Positions 1 through 11,301 are shown, counted from the stretch's first letter. The stretch is 64,000 nt of DNA from Paralichthys olivaceus (GCF_024713975.1 NC_091093.1:21858001-21922000); one strand, 5' to 3'. The notes: generated by a model not told the origin, from the letters alone. Program-made: numbers and translations.

Positions 1-171
1 CGTCAGGAAAACTTCACTGCAGGAATCTGATAAGCTCATATTGGACATATCAGGGACCGGTGTTAATGCTGGTGCTGACTGATGAGGCTGTCAACAGATT
101 GAGCACAGAATGCACACGGCTCGCTCTCCTCCTCACTCTCTCTCCATCCGTGCTCTCTCCTTCCCTCTCAG

Positions 172-2478
172 GTCTGGACCGGACCAAGCTGATAAATCTA
201 GCGTACCTGCTTGGAAGTGACTACACAGAGGGCGTGCCAGGGGTCGGGTATGTGACCGGCATGGAGATTCTGAACGAGTTTCCAGGACCGGGGTTGGAGC
301 CGCTAACACAGTTCAGGTGTGTTATGTAGAGGTCAGAGGATTAATAAACATCACAGATCGTATATTTTAACTGAATGAGCGTGTGGTCTCTACCACAAAT
401 ACTTGAACTTGACTTGTACTCAACAATTAATTTGGTCGTCAAAGGTTAATGTCGCCTCTCAAAACAAATGTTTGGCCTTAACAAGTGCGAAGCAGTAATT
501 CAAGTTCTAACTAAATGTTTCTACTTGTTAATTTCACCGTTTATAATCTAAGTGTTTGAGAAATATTAATATGATAAACTGTACTGTAGTTGTAACTCAT
601 ACAGTTGCATTAATGTTTTTATAGAAGTTTCAATTATTAACTAGTATTGTGCATGAATATATTCTTAATCTATTGCATAAAATTTCTTACATCTGCTTAC
701 AATTACGTTAGAGTGTATGATAACATGTGTAACCTGATAATGAATAGAGGGACTTAAAGTGTTTCCAAACTTGTAAGTCTTTCATATTTAATCCCTCCAG
801 TCTCTTCATACTGTCTTTCAAATACAGGCAAATATGATAAATAAACTTCTTCTTAAAGCTTATGTATTCATTATTTGATAGCATCAATAAGTTCCAGTTC
901 CTCCTGTGACTTTACATTTATAGTAAATGTGTTCAATCCTAAAACGTGTGTTGGACTTGTACAATAACTAGATTTAATGAAGTATTGCTCTTTCTAATGT
1001 TGACGTCTTATCTGAATTTATCTGGTTATTGTTTCCTCCCTCTAGTCAGTGGTGGTCAGAGGTTCAGGAGAAAAAACGTCTGGTGGCTGATCCTCGGGAC
1101 ACAAAGGTGAAGAAGAAATTGAGGGATCTAAAACTGCAGCCTGGGTTCCCAAACCCGGCGGTGGCTCAGGCTTATCTGCAGCCTGCTGTGGACCAGTCAG
1201 ACAGCTCCTTCAGCTGGGGACGCCCACAGCTCGACGTGATTAAAGAATATCCTTTTCCCTCTATGTGAGCGTTTGAGCCTTTTGTGTGTGCATGTTATTC
1301 AATGAATTTTCCTGAACCGACAGTTCACGTTCTGTCTGAATCGTTTTGGTTGGAGCAGTCGGAAAACTGAGGAGACACTTCAGCCTGTGATCAAGCAGCT
1401 CAACATGCAGCAGGTAGCTGAGAAATCTCACTGAGGCAAATGGTGAAACTATCATTTGCCTCTTTGAGCCTTTTGCACAATGTTTCTCAAGACACAGTTC
1501 CATGCATTGTTAAGAACTTATTTAGTCTCAGTGTCTTCTGTGTCTTCGTGTGATCCCAGACTGACACCATGATGTGTGGATCGGGGCTCTGTGGGGGCAA
1601 CACCCTCAGTTCACTGGGACCTCTTCTTCTTAATGTCCCAGAAAATAGTATTTTTGTGGTCATTGTTAAAATTAACGGTTGGACTAGTGACATAAATGTA
1701 ATGTAGCAGTTGAACTATTTACTGAAAGTATCTAATGGTCAATCCACTAATTAGTTTGTTAAGAGTAAGAATAAACAGCTGGAACAGTTGTGGAATGTGT
1801 TAGCAGTTGAAATATAATGGATAAATAGTTAAATAACTAGTTTTTAGTATGAATAAAGTTAGTTAGTTTAGCAAAAGCTAAATGATAAGTTGTGGATAAT
1901 GGTTTTAATCTTTTAATCCTTAATCCTTATCTCTCGCTGTTTGTGTTCAGACTCAGCTGCGGATCGACTCTTTCTTCCGCATGGAGCAACATGAAAAACA
2001 AACGATCCGCAGCCAGAGACTCCGCCGAGCGGTCACCTGCATGAAGAGGAAGGAGAGGGGGGAAGGAGAAGAGGACAGTGAGGAGGAGATGCCTTCCCCA
2101 ATCAAATCTAAGAGAGGGAAGGAAGCAAGCAAGGATTCAAAGAAAGGAGGAGAGAAGGAAACAGAGAGAGCGGTGGCAGGAGGAGGGTTTGTGGGGTCAG
2201 AAGTAACTGATGAATCTCCTCATACCTCTCTGAAGGACGTGAGCAGCATCAACCACGAGTCCATCTCGGTAAAGTCTGTCTCTCAGGCTTCTAAGACTCC
2301 ACCTCGGAAGGTCAGGAGCAGCAGCAGCAGCAGCTCTGGCGATGACAGCGATGGTGGTGTCGAAGTCGCTATGGTTACCGCCCGATCTGTCTTTGAAGGA
2401 AGCGCACGAGGCCGCAAAGCGAAAAACACAAGAGGGAGAGGGAGGGGAAGAGGAAAGAAAATGGGAGGAAAAAACTGA
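172..2478 (+). CDS. ercc5: ercc5 (XPG endonuclease), 3' part, four exons
   Basis: XPG is the structure-specific nuclease that makes the 3' incision in nucleotide-excision repair; it acts in the nucleus with TFIIH and PCNA. The visible coding exons are 172-316, 1046-1246, 1329-1413 and 1951-2478 (TGA at 2476-2478); earlier exons lie left of the window. Exon one carries the end of the nuclease core: [20 protein letters not shown], whose GSDY aspartate matches a metal ligand in FEN1, then the helix-two-turn-helix segment. The next exons give QWWSEVQ, the conserved [20 protein letters not shown] block and EFCLNRFGW. The last exon opens with [10 protein letters not shown], which with the preceding Q forms a PCNA-binding box, then a lysine/glutamate-rich linker, a serine run and a basic [10 protein letters not shown] tail (nuclear-localisation type) after the conserved MVTARSVF. 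The intron 1247-1328 is AT-AC type. All phases close. Identification is very secure. Confidence 0.97.
1247..1328 (+). other. ercc5: U12-type AT-AC intron in ercc5 (82 bp)
   Basis: The intron begins ATATCCTTTT at 1247 and ends in AC at 1327-1328. It has a branch-point match TTCCTGAAC at 1309-1317, 11-13 bases before the acceptor, as the minor spliceosome requires. Removing exactly this segment joins ATTAAAGA to GTTCTGTCTG and gives [10 protein letters not shown], matching the vertebrate XPG sequence. The nearest GT-AG choice (GT at 1265, AG at 1323) shifts frame and stops within about 16 codons. Confidence 0.93.
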
Positions 2479-2980
2479 ACTTAATATGAACTAGAACAGC
2501 ACTCAGTGAGCGCATACCTCCACCAAGGCCCAGCAGTCCCTTTATGAAACCACATTTAAATACAATAGATCCAGATTTTTGATTGGATCTGCACCAAATT
2601 GAACAGACTCATAACTATCAGCCAAGGTTTATGAATTATTCTCTGAGAAATCAATGTTGAAAAACACCAGAACTCATTCTTGGATCTGCCACCTGAGCCA
2701 GATCTGCACCAATATAATGAATTCTTTCCTGACCACATCTTTCAAATGAATGTTATAATCTGTCATGTAGTTTTTGCATAATCTTGCCAATGTACAAACA
2801 AAAAAACAAACAAATGCAGACGAAGAGCAAACCTCCGTGTTGATGCCTGTGATGTTGTATGAATTCATTTTTGTCTATATCAAAGAAAATGTCTTTTCTT
2901 ACTCTGTGACTTAAAATATTTTCTTACGTGTTTAGATGTAGCTCTGCTAGAAGAAGACAATATTTTGTGAATTTATTAAA
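2479..2980 (+). other. ercc5: ercc5 3' untranslated region with ATTAAA signal
   Basis: No coding potential is seen after the ercc5 stop. The first plausible poly(A) hexamer is ATTAAA at 2975-2980, followed about 65 bases later by a GT-rich stretch. The exact end is inferred. Confidence 0.5.
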
Positions 2981-3570
2981 AGCAGAATGCTTTTGAAGTA
3001 AAAATATTTCCACAGTGGATTCTAGTTTGACTCAAACTCGTCATTCGTTGTGTCTGCCACACATCCCTCACATTTATTTCAGGGTGTATTTCAGCCAACT
3101 TGTACTTCTGTGTACACCCATACACACTCCGCCTGCGACACACACACATATAAACTTCTGCATATAAAAAATTCAGGTATTTTTTGCATTAATTGTATTT
3201 TAACTTTGGTTTTCTTTCTCTTTTAAGTTTCATTATGTCGGTCTTTAATCACATTACCCCTCCTCCTCCCTGCGAGGCTCCAGCTCAGCAGCCTGGGGGA
3301 GCAGGTGCTGCTGTCAGTCACTTTTACAGCTTCGGCGAAGGGTTTGAGCCAGAGAGCGCTAGCAATGTGGGGAGCTTGGACAAGAAGTTAGGAAACACTG
3401 TATTTATGTGTAACTTAAAACCATAGAGGGTGATGGTTGAGGGCCTGCTATAGATCTGGATCCAGTTTGACTTAAATCCAACGGGTTAGGGTTTGAGACT
3501 TAAAAGAGAGAAACAACTCTTGGCCTAGATTTTTTTTTTTTTCTGCCCTCCTGATTGGACTTCTTCAGAC

Positions 3571-5719
3571 ATGGAGACTCAACAGTCTACGACAATGGAG
3601 GACTCCGAGACTAAAGAGGGTGAGAAATTGGATTCATGCACAGATTAAAACAAAATTATGTCTTTTTTTTATTTCAGAGGCATTCATTACTAAACGACTG
3701 TCTGTGAAAGATGTTAACAGATATTTATACAACACAACAGCTTTAAAGTGAGAAGACCCCAACCTCAGTCATCTCCTGCATTGTCACTCTGTGGGCTGCC
3801 CTGACCTTCTCTCTAAACCTGTCATACATAACTGGAGCTGTGTGTCATACACCCTGATAGCTCATAGCTGGAGTCTGACACTCTGGCATAATATTACAGA
3901 GCAACACAACTGGATCAGTGTTGGCATCATGAGCCTCAATGTGATTCATTTATAGAGCGGATGATTAAGAGTTACCTGTAATGTGATACGAAAACAACAA
4001 CTACAAAAACTTGTGTTTGGGTTCTGATCAGAATCAGAAATACTTTATTAATCAATTCAAACTGAAGACAATCAACATTGAAGATCCAGCCCTCAATCGA
4101 AGGGAACTCGGAGCCTCAGCCATTTATGACATATTACCTTTTTTCATGCAGACAGAAGAAAAGTCCTAAGGTCATCTTTGGAGTTTATGTGTTGGGGGAT
4201 GTTGTATATGTATTTCTGCCTGATGCAGTCCTTTATTGTCATTTTGATGCACTAGCGATTCAGGCTGCAACGATTATAAATCACAAAATCATACAAAAAT
4301 ACACTGTGGAGCCTACTGGGAAGTTATGGTGAATATGACAACTCAGAATTAATTTATTTAGGGAGTATGTACAGTTTATTACACTCTATTTTGAGTTATT
4401 TTAATTCTTCGTTCCAGTTTTATTGCTACTTTGCTCTATGTGCAATGCTCTTGACATGCTGCTGACACAATCATTTCCCAATTTAGGATCAATAAAGTAA
4501 ATATCTATCCGTCTAGAAGTACTTGTGCAGCTTGTGTTTCTAAAATTTGGTTTTAGATAAGCTCCGTATAAAAATTTATTGTTTTTACCCTGTGGAAGGA
4601 GAGCTGGCCAAAACCATAATGGCTCGGCATTTCCTCCCCTCTCTCATTGGCCCGGAGGCCTGGGAAGGATACGTCTTCTCTGATCTGAAGATCCGCATCA
4701 AAGAGTCCACTGACCTCTACGGAGCCGTCCTCTGGCCCTCGGTACGTACAGTATGTCCCAATATTTAACTACCGTGAATTCTAAGCCATGCCAGATATAA
4801 ACTTGTTTCTTCCAACCAGGCAATGGTGCTGTGTCATTTCTTAGAGACCAACCAAGAAAAATACAACCTGACAGACAAAAATGTGATTGAACTGGGTGCA
4901 GGGACCGGACTCGTCACCATCGTGTCCAGCCTGTTAGGTGCAGAATTAAAAACGATCCAGTGACCATATTTATCCCTTCAACGTTTCAATGTTATGTCTC
5001 TGTATTGTTTCCTTTAAGGCAGAGCTGCATTGTGTTTCTTCTTCAGGTGCTAAGGTGACGTCCACAGACCTGCCAGACGTGTTGGGGAACCTCCAGTATA
5101 ACGTTCAGCATAATACGAAGGGCCGGTGTAAATACGTCCCCCTGGTGGGTTCCTATTATCATGTTTGATATTTTGAGGTACTTATTATTATAATTAAACC
5201 ATCACCAGCAATATATTCTGCATTGTGTTTGGTTTTTGTTGTTTTTCTTGGTATATGTTTGGGACAGGGACCACATGTAAATCTAAAGCCAAATGGATGG
5301 TGTGGACTTTTCCTTTAAAATACAAACTATTAGAATTGTGAATAGAATATACTGGTGTATTACTGAGCCAATCAACCCTAAATCTTCTCCAGGTCACTGA
5401 GCTCTTCTGGGGTCAGGAGGTGGAGAAGCGTTTCCCGCGCGCCACACATTGCTTTGACTACATCCTGGCGGCCGATGTGGTGTACTCCCATCCGTACCTG
5501 GAGGAGCTGATGGACACCTTCGACCACCTGTGCCAGGAAAACACACAGATCCTCTGGGCTATGCGTTTCCGCCTGGACCCAGAGAACAGCTTTGTGGATC
5601 GCTTCCAGCAGCGCTTCCACCTGGAGGAGCTGTACGACCTCCCGAGCCTGAGCATCAAACTGTTCAGGGCCTGGAGGAAGGACACGAGAACCAAAGACAG
5701 AGGAGAAGCTGCTGTCTGA
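3571..5719 (+). CDS. mettl21e: mettl21e, METTL21-family protein-lysine methyltransferase
   Basis: A seven-beta-strand SAM-dependent protein-lysine methyltransferase of the METTL21 family; the mammalian orthologue is muscle-expressed and the human copy is a pseudogene. Five exons: 3571-3619, 4599-4741, 4820-4937, 5047-5144 and 5393-5719 (TGA 5717-5719), encoding 244 residues. [20 protein letters not shown] near the N-terminus is the METTL21E signature. The SAM-binding ELGAGTGL lies at about residues 88-95, [13 protein letters not shown] follows, and the substrate-side DVVY motif is at 164-167. All phases close and acceptors and donors are canonical. The ATG at 3571 sits just after an AG (3567-3568) preceded by a long T-rich tract, so a non-coding exon probably lies upstream. 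Assignment to E rather than C rests on the N-terminal signature and the order relative to ercc5. Confidence 0.9.
4028..4515. repeat. Repeat-derived stretch in mettl21e intron 1
   Basis: The left part carries AATCAGAAATACTTTATTAATC and the right part GATCAATAAAGTAAATATCTATC. Each resembles the 3' tail of fish LINE/SINE elements (GATCAATAAAGTATCTATC type), in opposite orientations. The intervening DNA shows no gene. It may be two converging 3' tails or one element with inverted ends. Confidence 0.45.
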
Positions 5720-5783
5720 ACAGAGAAAACAGAGAAGTCCATACTGTGTTTTTTAATTTGCACTCGTGTTTTTATGGATCTTG

Positions 5784-5789
5784 AATAAA
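5784..5789 (+). terminator. mettl21e: mettl21e poly(A) signal AATAAA
   Basis: A canonical AATAAA lies 65 bases after the mettl21e stop codon, giving a short 3' UTR. No other hexamer lies between the stop and this point. Confidence 0.75.
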
Positions 5790-7425
5790 TGTCTTAATGT
5801 TTTTACTTCATGCTGCTCATACTTTGACATACTATTATGAGATATCAAGATGCGATCCATGTTTTTACAGTGTATTTTATTATATATCCACATTAAAATG
5901 TTGCTAAACTGGAAATTCTGTATGTCTGGATACACTCAAGGCTTTTTCATATGGAAAATGATTTGCTGTCAGGCCCAGAAACACTCAACTCTTGTGGTTC
6001 ACTTTCACCTCATGGCTTCATTTTCTGCAATAATGCTCTGTTGACTACCTGCTCCGCACCAACAGGCGGAGAAACACAGTGAAGCACCTGAATAGGCAGA
6101 TTCCTAGAGGAGCTGGTGGAGACCAAAAACAGGGATTCAAGAGAGTGAATACTGAATTTAAAAGTTCGATCAATCAATTCAGATCCATTGCACCAGTGTG
6201 ACCGAAAAATAAATTGGTTATTTGTTTTTACGTAACTTCATCTGACATTTGACAAGAATGAGACATTTTGTTGTTGTATTTACCAAAAAACAGTTTGACT
6301 TGATGAACTCTAATTATGCTATGACTTACATTTAACTAGATAAAACTTCACATTCATTTGTTGTTGAACCCAAAGTTCAGTAGCAAAACAAAAAGTCTTT
6401 AATAAATGTACCAACAAGAGAAAAAGTCCAAAAAACAGAAAAACACTGGAAATTAAAAAAAGATAGATACAAGGCTAAACTGTAACAACATAGAAAACAT
6501 TAGGAACAAGAAGACACTGGAAACAAGACAGTGACAAACCAACGATGACAAAGGGAAGCACCGAGACTAATATACACAAGGGAGGCAGGATTAATTGAAC
6601 ACAGGTGAAACACATGAGGAACAGGTACAGACAATCACAGGGGCGGGAAACAGGACAAAGACAGGAAGTTAAGTTCCACAGGAAACCAATAACACACAGA
6701 ACAGAACACCATCTTCCTTACAAATATTATTCAGCAAATCCATCAAATTTAGTAAATGCATAATTCCCCTCTAGACATAAAGACATTTGGTAAAAGGGTT
6801 TTATCAATGTTATGGTTTTTTATACTAATTTGGTTGACAACTCCAGCAAAATACTTTTAAGGAGATCAAATTAAAGATTATTTCTATTTAGGAGAGTGAC
6901 TGTTGCTTCAGTGATATCAACACATCACACACAATCTTTTTTATGCTTTGGAAACTCACCAGTTTTGTATGTTTCTCTTGGTAAGAGTGAACTAAATTAG
7001 AGCCACGAGCTATTATTACTATGTGACCTGGTAAATCTGATACTCTACCAGATCCAGGTCATTTTCTACCCTGTAACCCATCGTCTTTTTATTGACGTGA
7101 TGTGTTGTTTGGCTGCAGAAGTAGAGGAGTGGTGGAGAGCTGGATTACAGAGGAACAGAGAGATTATTAAAGCTGGCAGAGAAGCGCTGTGTACGATGGT
7201 CAAAACAAACAAACACACGGCAGCTGAAAATGGTTTCAGTTCACTTCATCACTTCACAAACATCCTTTCACAGGAAGGCAGAGCTAAGATGACGCTGAAA
7301 AACTGGATGGAGTTTGGGATTTGAACGGATTTAGTTTGATGATACCTGAAACTTAAAGTAGGACGATGCTTCATGGTCAAACACCGTTAAAATGGAACCA
7401 AGTTTAGGTCTGATTGAGGTGTGGA
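5790..7425. other. Intergenic, mettl21e to mettl21c, with a probable repeat
   Basis: No coding region is supported. About 6370-6725 is an A-rich, non-coding block (…AACACAGGTGAAACACATGAGG…) that resembles a common fish non-autonomous repeat, but no terminal repeats could be fixed. The rest is AT-rich and unremarkable. Confidence 0.5.
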
Positions 7426-7765
7426 TTAAAGGTACAGTGTGTAGAATTTTGTGATATCTAGTGTTGAAATTGCATGTTGCAGCTGGACACCCCTCACCTC
7501 ACCCTCTCCTTCCAAACATGAAAAAGAAACTGTGGTAGACTTCAGTTGTCATAAAAACTCAAAAGGTGTTTAGTTTGTCCAGTCTGGACTAATGTAAAAA
7601 ACATGGCGGCCTCCGTAGAGAGAGTCCCCTCGATGTAAATATAAAAGTATTTAAATATAAAGGGCCTTTTCTGGGGATGAAACGAACTAGTGAAAACATC
7701 ATGAGGATTGTTCTACATGAAATAGTTTCCTTTCACCTAAATGTTACACACTTGACCTTTAAAGG
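7426..7765 (+). mobile_element. Short MITE, copy A
   Basis: The ends are imperfect inverted repeats: TTAAAGGTACAGTGTGTAG at the left, and at the right a stretch whose reverse complement reads TTTAAAGGTCAAGTGTGTA. The interior holds CATGTTGCAGCTGGACACCC and CTCAAAAGGTGTTTAGTTTG, which recur at 39.7 kb, and in reverse at 12.6 and 31.9 kb. It has no transposase reading frame, so it is non-autonomous. The superfamily is not determined. Confidence 0.75.
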
Positions 7766-8434
7766 AGCCCCCTTCTTTTGCTCGGTGGGGTGGGGCTGGA
7801 GGGGGTTGATGCATCTGCAGCATGCCAGTCTGATCCTGTTACCTGCTGCGTCTGCTGAAGCAATTCAGGCCATTGCAGGAAAAGCGAGCAACGTTTTATT
7901 TTTAAATAGACTCGCTGCATTTGAGACCCGCAGTAGAAGTGACATCAACCTAATAGATATTAAAATGAGTTGATGAAGCTTTTGGGGCACTTTGTCAAGA
8001 TGCGTTCAAGCTTAGCACAAATCATGTCTTGGCCTGTTTTTCAGCAGGCTTTATATCCTGTGTGGGGTGATGCATTTTCAGATGGAACGTGCAATATCTG
8101 GACTGACTGACCCCCAACCGTGTCCAGATCTGAGTTATTTGGTGACTAAAGACAGAAATTATTAAGTAGAGCTTCTTTGAAAAGCCACATTTTACATGTT
8201 CCTTTATATTAAATCCATTCAAGTGATGAGTTTACAGACTGTGGACATTTCCTGAATGCACCAGCAGAGACGTCCACAAGCAACACTGGCAGCAAAGATC
8301 TATAACTGTTGATGTGACATGCCTCCCCCTCTGAATCATCTTTGTGTTGTGTGTGTGTGTGTGTGTGTGTGAGCAGGCTTTTGAATCTACGTGCTCTCGT
8401 GTCCTGTCTGTGTTGATTTCTCAGGAGCACGGCT

Positions 8435-8530
8435 CTAAAAATACCCTCGTGCCCTTGTGGTGATGATGGGTGTGTCCTGCAGGATGCTGAGTCTTTATAA
8501 CCGCGCAGTCAGACGTCTCCAGATGCAGTC
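8435..8530 (+). promoter_or_regulatory. mettl21c: mettl21c core promoter: MEF2-like site and TATA box
   Basis: CTAAAAATAC at 8435-8444 is close to the MEF2 consensus, and TTTATAA at 8494-8500 sits where a TATA box should be for a start near 8525-8530. A short exon follows and ends at a consensus donor. MEF2 control fits the known muscle expression of METTL21C, but the use of these sites is inferred. Confidence 0.6.
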
Positions 8531-8569
8531 ACTTTTCTCCTGAGAGTTTACATCGGAGAGCAGCAGCAG
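8530..8569 (+). other. mettl21c: mettl21c non-coding first exon
   Basis: The exon ends CAGCAGCAG|GTAGGT at 8569/8570, and the next exon begins at 8871 after TTTGTCCACAG. There is no ATG in frame with the coding exons, so the translation start lies in exon 2 (8886). The 5' end is estimated from the TATA position. Confidence 0.6.
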
Positions 8570-8885
8570 GTAGGTCATCAAAAGTCAAAGGTCATCTGAT
8601 CATGAGGTTTTCACTGTATTTGCAAAGGTTATGGGGAAACTATTGTGCTGAGGAGTTTGGGTTATGTTAAGGTTTGTTAAAGTGGGTTTTCTCTGACTAA
8701 AAATCAGTTTAAAAAATGTTTTTCATTTTATTTTACTCAATTTGAGGTTTAAGAGAAATCGCAGAGACAACCGTAGGAGAGTAAAAACATTGTTGCCTTA
8801 GAAATGTGTGAGGTTTATCTCAAATGCATTTGATGCATTCTTGAATTTTTGTGTATATCTTTGTCCACAGTTCAGAACATTCTAC

Positions 8886-10484
8886 ATGGATGCTTTATCC
8901 ACATATTTTGTGGAGGAGACCTTTTGCATGAGAGGCAGAGACGAGGAAGAGGAAGACGATGAAGAGGAGGAAGGTAGAGATGATGAACATGAGGAAACGT
9001 GTAAGATGAACCACTCTGGGTTAGACTTTTTGATTCAAACTCTACAGGAAAGTAATAATGATGTGACAGAGTCTGAGATAAGAGATGATGATGAAGAAGA
9101 AAATGAGGATGAATGTGATGAAGAGACGGAGAAGATCATGGTCGTCATAGACGAGAAGGACAAACCTAAGGATGGTGATTCAAACTGCAGCAGCACAGCC
9201 AGTGAAGAGGACATTTCAGGTGAGTTTACACGTTCTCCCCATGTCAGGGTAAGGTTTCTCTATCCCACAGTTCCTAAAACATGCAGCTTCTTTAAATTAG
9301 GTGTGAATGTCTCAGAATGTTGGCCCTGAAAAACTTTAGCGACCCGTTCAGGGTGGATAGCTCCCTGTCTATGTTAATGACAGTGATAAGAAGGTCCAGG
9401 ATCTGCCCCCTGATCCAAAGCCATACCAGAATTCTTCCAGGGTTCTTCCAGGACTCACACAGCATCTTTCCACCAAAATCCGTGTTAATCTGTATCGTCT
9501 TTTATGTGTAATCCTGAAAACTAGCCAACAAATACAGATGAAAAAACCACCTTCTCTGCTGACTCATCATCTTTGTTTTCTCATCAGTGTCAATTCACTG
9601 TGAATTTACATTTCTGTCATTTGAAGCTCCAGCTCCAGCCTGGACTCCCAGAATCATTTTCAGCCTTGATAAAGACATATACCACTACGCAGGGCAGGAC
9701 ATCGTCATTTATGAATCCATAGACTCCTTCGGAGCAGTCATGTGGCCGGCAGTAAGTAACTTGTACACGTGCTAAAGGTTTTTTTACATGTCACCTCAGC
9801 AGCATGATTCATTCCTGCTGGTTTGATTTTGGTGCAGGCGTTGGCTCTGTGCTCCTTCCTGGACAACAACAGGGTGGAGGTGAACCTGCAGGGGAAGGGG
9901 GTGCTGGAGCTGGGAGCAGGAACAGGACTGGTCACCATTGTGGCCACACTGCTAGGTGAGCTGTCATCACGACAAACAAACACACAAGTCAAGGAATGTC
10001 AAAGAAAGCCATCCTTCTTTGTTACTATGGTGACGACAGTGACACGTGCCATGTTTCTGCATGCTCAGGAGCTGCAGTCACAGCCACAGACTTACCCGAT
10101 GTGTTGAGTAACCTCAGGGCCAATGTGATGAGGAACACCAGGGGGCGTTGCAGACACCTGCCCCAGGTGGCGGTTCTATCCTGGGGCTACGACCTCGAGC
10201 AAACCTACCCTTCATCCCTCTACAGGTACGACTATGTGCTGGCAGCTGATGTGGTCTACCACCACAACTTCTTAGCCGAGCTCCTGGCCACCATGAAGCA
10301 TTTCTGTCAACCCGGGACGAGGTTGATCTGGGCCAACAGGGTCAGGATGGAGTCTGATCTGACTTTCACTGAGAACTTTAAAAAGGCTTTTCACACAAGT
10401 TTACTGGCGGAGGACGGAGAAATTAAAATCTTCATGGCGACGTGCAAAGAGGGAGACATAGAAGAGGAAGGGTTGGATCACTGA
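8886..10484 (+). CDS. mettl21c: mettl21c-like protein-lysine methyltransferase with acidic N-terminus
   Basis: A second METTL21-family SAM-dependent lysine methyltransferase. Mammalian METTL21C acts in muscle, with reported substrates including VCP and Hsc70; that is family knowledge. Coding exons: 8886-9219, 9588-9751, 9838-9955 and 10069-10484 (TGA 10482-10484), giving 343 residues against about 264 in human. The catalytic part is well kept: [22 protein letters not shown] at about 190-197, TATDLPDVLSNLRAN, and DVVYHH at about 266-271. Residues 1 to about 125 are a serine- and Asp/Glu-rich extension of low complexity with no recognised domain. The intron that splits mettl21e after VPL is absent here: exon four reads straight through CCCCAGGTGGCG. 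The exon 3 acceptor at 9588 is the best by polypyrimidine tract; 9627 is a possible in-phase alternative. It is probably a tandem duplicate of mettl21e. Confidence 0.9.
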
Positions 10485-11253
10485 GCTGGCTCACTTGGAT
10501 ACAGGCCTGTGGGCCCTAAGGTTACGGGGCCCTTACATCACAGTGATTGTGTTTAACGTTTCTAGTCGGCCACACTGGAGCTATTACCTCTGAGTTGATA
10601 TCTTCTTAATTCCTTTAGAAAAAGTTTAAAAAGTCACTAAGATCACATTCATAAATAGCAATCACGCATTTTGCATGCACTACATGAGGTAATAAAGGCA
10701 AAATATGAGTTTTTAATTTTATGCACTTTGCTTTTTTAATGAATTTTTTGCTACGTTGCAGTAATGTGATCCAGGTCTGTTGAGATATTATCCTGAGAGA
10801 GACACATCTGTGCCACATGAGTTGAGAATGGTCATGAGAATCAATGATCTCACTGTAGATCAGACACCGACCATTTGATAATCAATTCACAATTTCAGTC
10901 ATTTTGAAACACAAATGCCAAACCAGCCTCTCAGATGTGAGTTGATTTTTGTGAAGTTGAATATAGATCAATTATCTTTAGACAGTTTTAGTAGTATAGT
11001 GAATATTTTTATAGTGGCTAATATGTTTAGTGGCTAATTGTTGCCCTATGACAGTTTGTCTGCATCACTACTGAAATGCCCTCATTCGGTTTATTGTTTA
11101 CATTTTATTGTTTAATACAGTGATAGAACGTTTCAGAAAATGTTTTTGTGTGGTACTTTATCTTCCCCTCTCTATAAACTCGTGTATAATGAATTTTTTC
11201 AAGTTGACATTGATATGAGGTGGAGCCCACGGCTAGATATCTCATTTGCTGTA

Positions 11254-11259
11254 AATAAA
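11254..11259 (+). terminator. mettl21c: mettl21c poly(A) signal AATAAA
   Basis: GTAAATAAATG holds AATAAA about 770 bases after the stop. I saw no earlier canonical hexamer on this strand within the 3' UTR, so the UTR probably runs from 10485 to about 11280. Confidence 0.6.
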
Positions 11260-11295
11260 TGTGTAAGAGACGACCACTGATTCTTCCAAATCATT

Positions 11296-11301
11296 TTTAT
11301 T
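11296..11301 (-). terminator. tpp2: tpp2 distal poly(A) signal (AATAAA on minus strand)
   Basis: TTTATT on the plus strand is AATAAA on the minus strand. It is the canonical hexamer I found between the tpp2 stop and the mettl21c gene; a weaker ATTAAA lies near 13.48 kb. It stands 36 bases from the opposing mettl21c signal. Confidence 0.5.

Noticed and set aside
60-171. Extension of the first ercc5 reading frame upstream to an ATG at 66-68 region
   Set aside because: The exon starts at 172 after a pyrimidine tract and AG. The upstream residues do not match XPG and are intronic read-through.
3193-3426. Open frame with a proline-rich start (SVFNHITPPPPCEAPAQQPG) between ercc5 and mettl21e
   Set aside because: No recognised domain and no convincing splice link to mettl21e. 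It may be part of an upstream non-coding exon or chance, so it is not annotated as a gene.
5378-5763. Minus-strand open frames of 80 and 101 codons over the last mettl21e exon
   Set aside because: They are antisense shadows of a conserved coding exon, with no independent family match.
8338-8372. GT repeat near 8342-8371 as a possible regulatory Z-DNA element of mettl21c
   Set aside because: Such tracts are common throughout this window, and nothing specific links this one to promoter function.
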